Part shown: positions 63,901 to 64,000 of the stretch, piece by piece | Layout of the letters: the number at the start of each line of letters is the position of its first letter | Position numbering within the stretch: the first letter of the stretch is position 1 | NCBI GenBank assembly: GCA_034401135.1 | Contig: JAWZSP010000003.1 | Span: 4,030,001 to 4,094,000, forward strand | Reading direction: 5' to 3' | DNA: 64,000 nucleotides | From: Volutella citrinella | Lineage: Eukaryota > Ascomycota > Sordariomycetes > Hypocreales > Nectriaceae | Position numbers and translations under genes: made by a program | The notes under the pieces: generated by a model | Databases searched by the model: none | Seen by the model: only the letters and a program-made list of their open reading frames with translations | Told to the model about the DNA's origin: nothing

Positions 63901-64000
63901 AACACCACCATGATAAAGACGCAGATTGGAGCATTGTCATCATTCCGGAACTCTTGGGCCCTAGTTTGACCCTTCCCCCAGTCATTCTTCTCTTCAAAAA
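60905..64000. other. 3.1 kb right flank; no firm gene
   Basis: Starts with the T-rich 3' end of factor 2 (60915-61140). A (CAC)9 repeat lies at 62156-62182. At the right edge (63549-64000, minus) splice-like signals suggest the 3' end of a gene beyond the window, but the frame cannot be fixed. No other feature recognised. Confidence 0.45.
62156..62182. repeat. (CAC)9 microsatellite
   Basis: Nine perfect CAC units, ending in CACTCC. Although one frame would read nine histidines, no gene context supports translation. Confidence 0.9.

Overview
The window looks like a euchromatic, gene-rich stretch of a filamentous ascomycete, most likely Sordariomycetes and probably Hypocreales (inference). The reasons are short spliceosomal introns (about 50-70 nt) with GTAAGT/GTATGT donors and CTAAC/CTGAC-like branch sites, moderate-to-high GC, and fungus-specific families: the Atf1 N-terminus, Kex1, fungal Med1, Sts1/Cut8, PalI/Sur7 and SKN[DE]WKRH-type C2H2 factors. 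I see no bacterial-type operons, tRNA, rRNA or intact transposon. I rebuilt exon-intron structures by hand, keeping reading frame and canonical splice sites; no transcript data were available.

Layout. 1-619: 5' end of an atf1-type bZIP gene (minus, runs off the left edge), followed by about 3.3 kb of upstream DNA. 3.9-7.4 kb: a GST-like protein and an eight-exon protein with ten CCHC knuckles (both minus). 9.5-16.5 kb: housekeeping genes dre2 (+), kex1 (-), sfm1 (+) and mitochondrial fmt1 (+). 16.7-22.7 kb: mediator med1 (-), a conserved unknown (+), a PalI/Sur7-like membrane protein (+) and a CCoAMT-like O-methyltransferase (-) whose first intron has lost its AG acceptor. 23.1-26 kb: an extremely histidine-rich, probably GPI-anchored wall protein and an Orm1/ORMDL regulator of sphingolipid synthesis (both minus). 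28.7-38.3 kb: an Air1/2-like zinc-knuckle protein (+), an F-box-like protein (+) and nucleolar RRM protein Nop13 (-). 40.5-47.7 kb: sts1/cut8 (+), thioredoxin (-), rad52 (+), an Mgr3-like TPR protein (-) and a Dap1-like haem protein (+). 48-64 kb: a gene-poor half in which only two related C2H2 factors (+) are recognisable among long non-coding stretches.

The genes do not form a biosynthetic cluster. Their roles are mostly core: stress signalling (atf1, thioredoxin), Fe-S assembly (dre2), mitochondria (fmt1, Mgr3-like), RNA metabolism (CCHC protein, Air-like, Nop13, Sfm1), nuclear proteasome (Sts1), DNA repair (Rad52) and membrane/sterol/sphingolipid homeostasis (Orm, Dap1-like, PalI-like). 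The most unusual items are the O-methyltransferase with an AG-to-AA acceptor change, the 35-His-in-46-residue wall protein, the paired C2H2 factors with a GC-AG intron, and several odd exon structures (18-nt microexon, 8-nt first coding exon, stop-free introns of length 3n).
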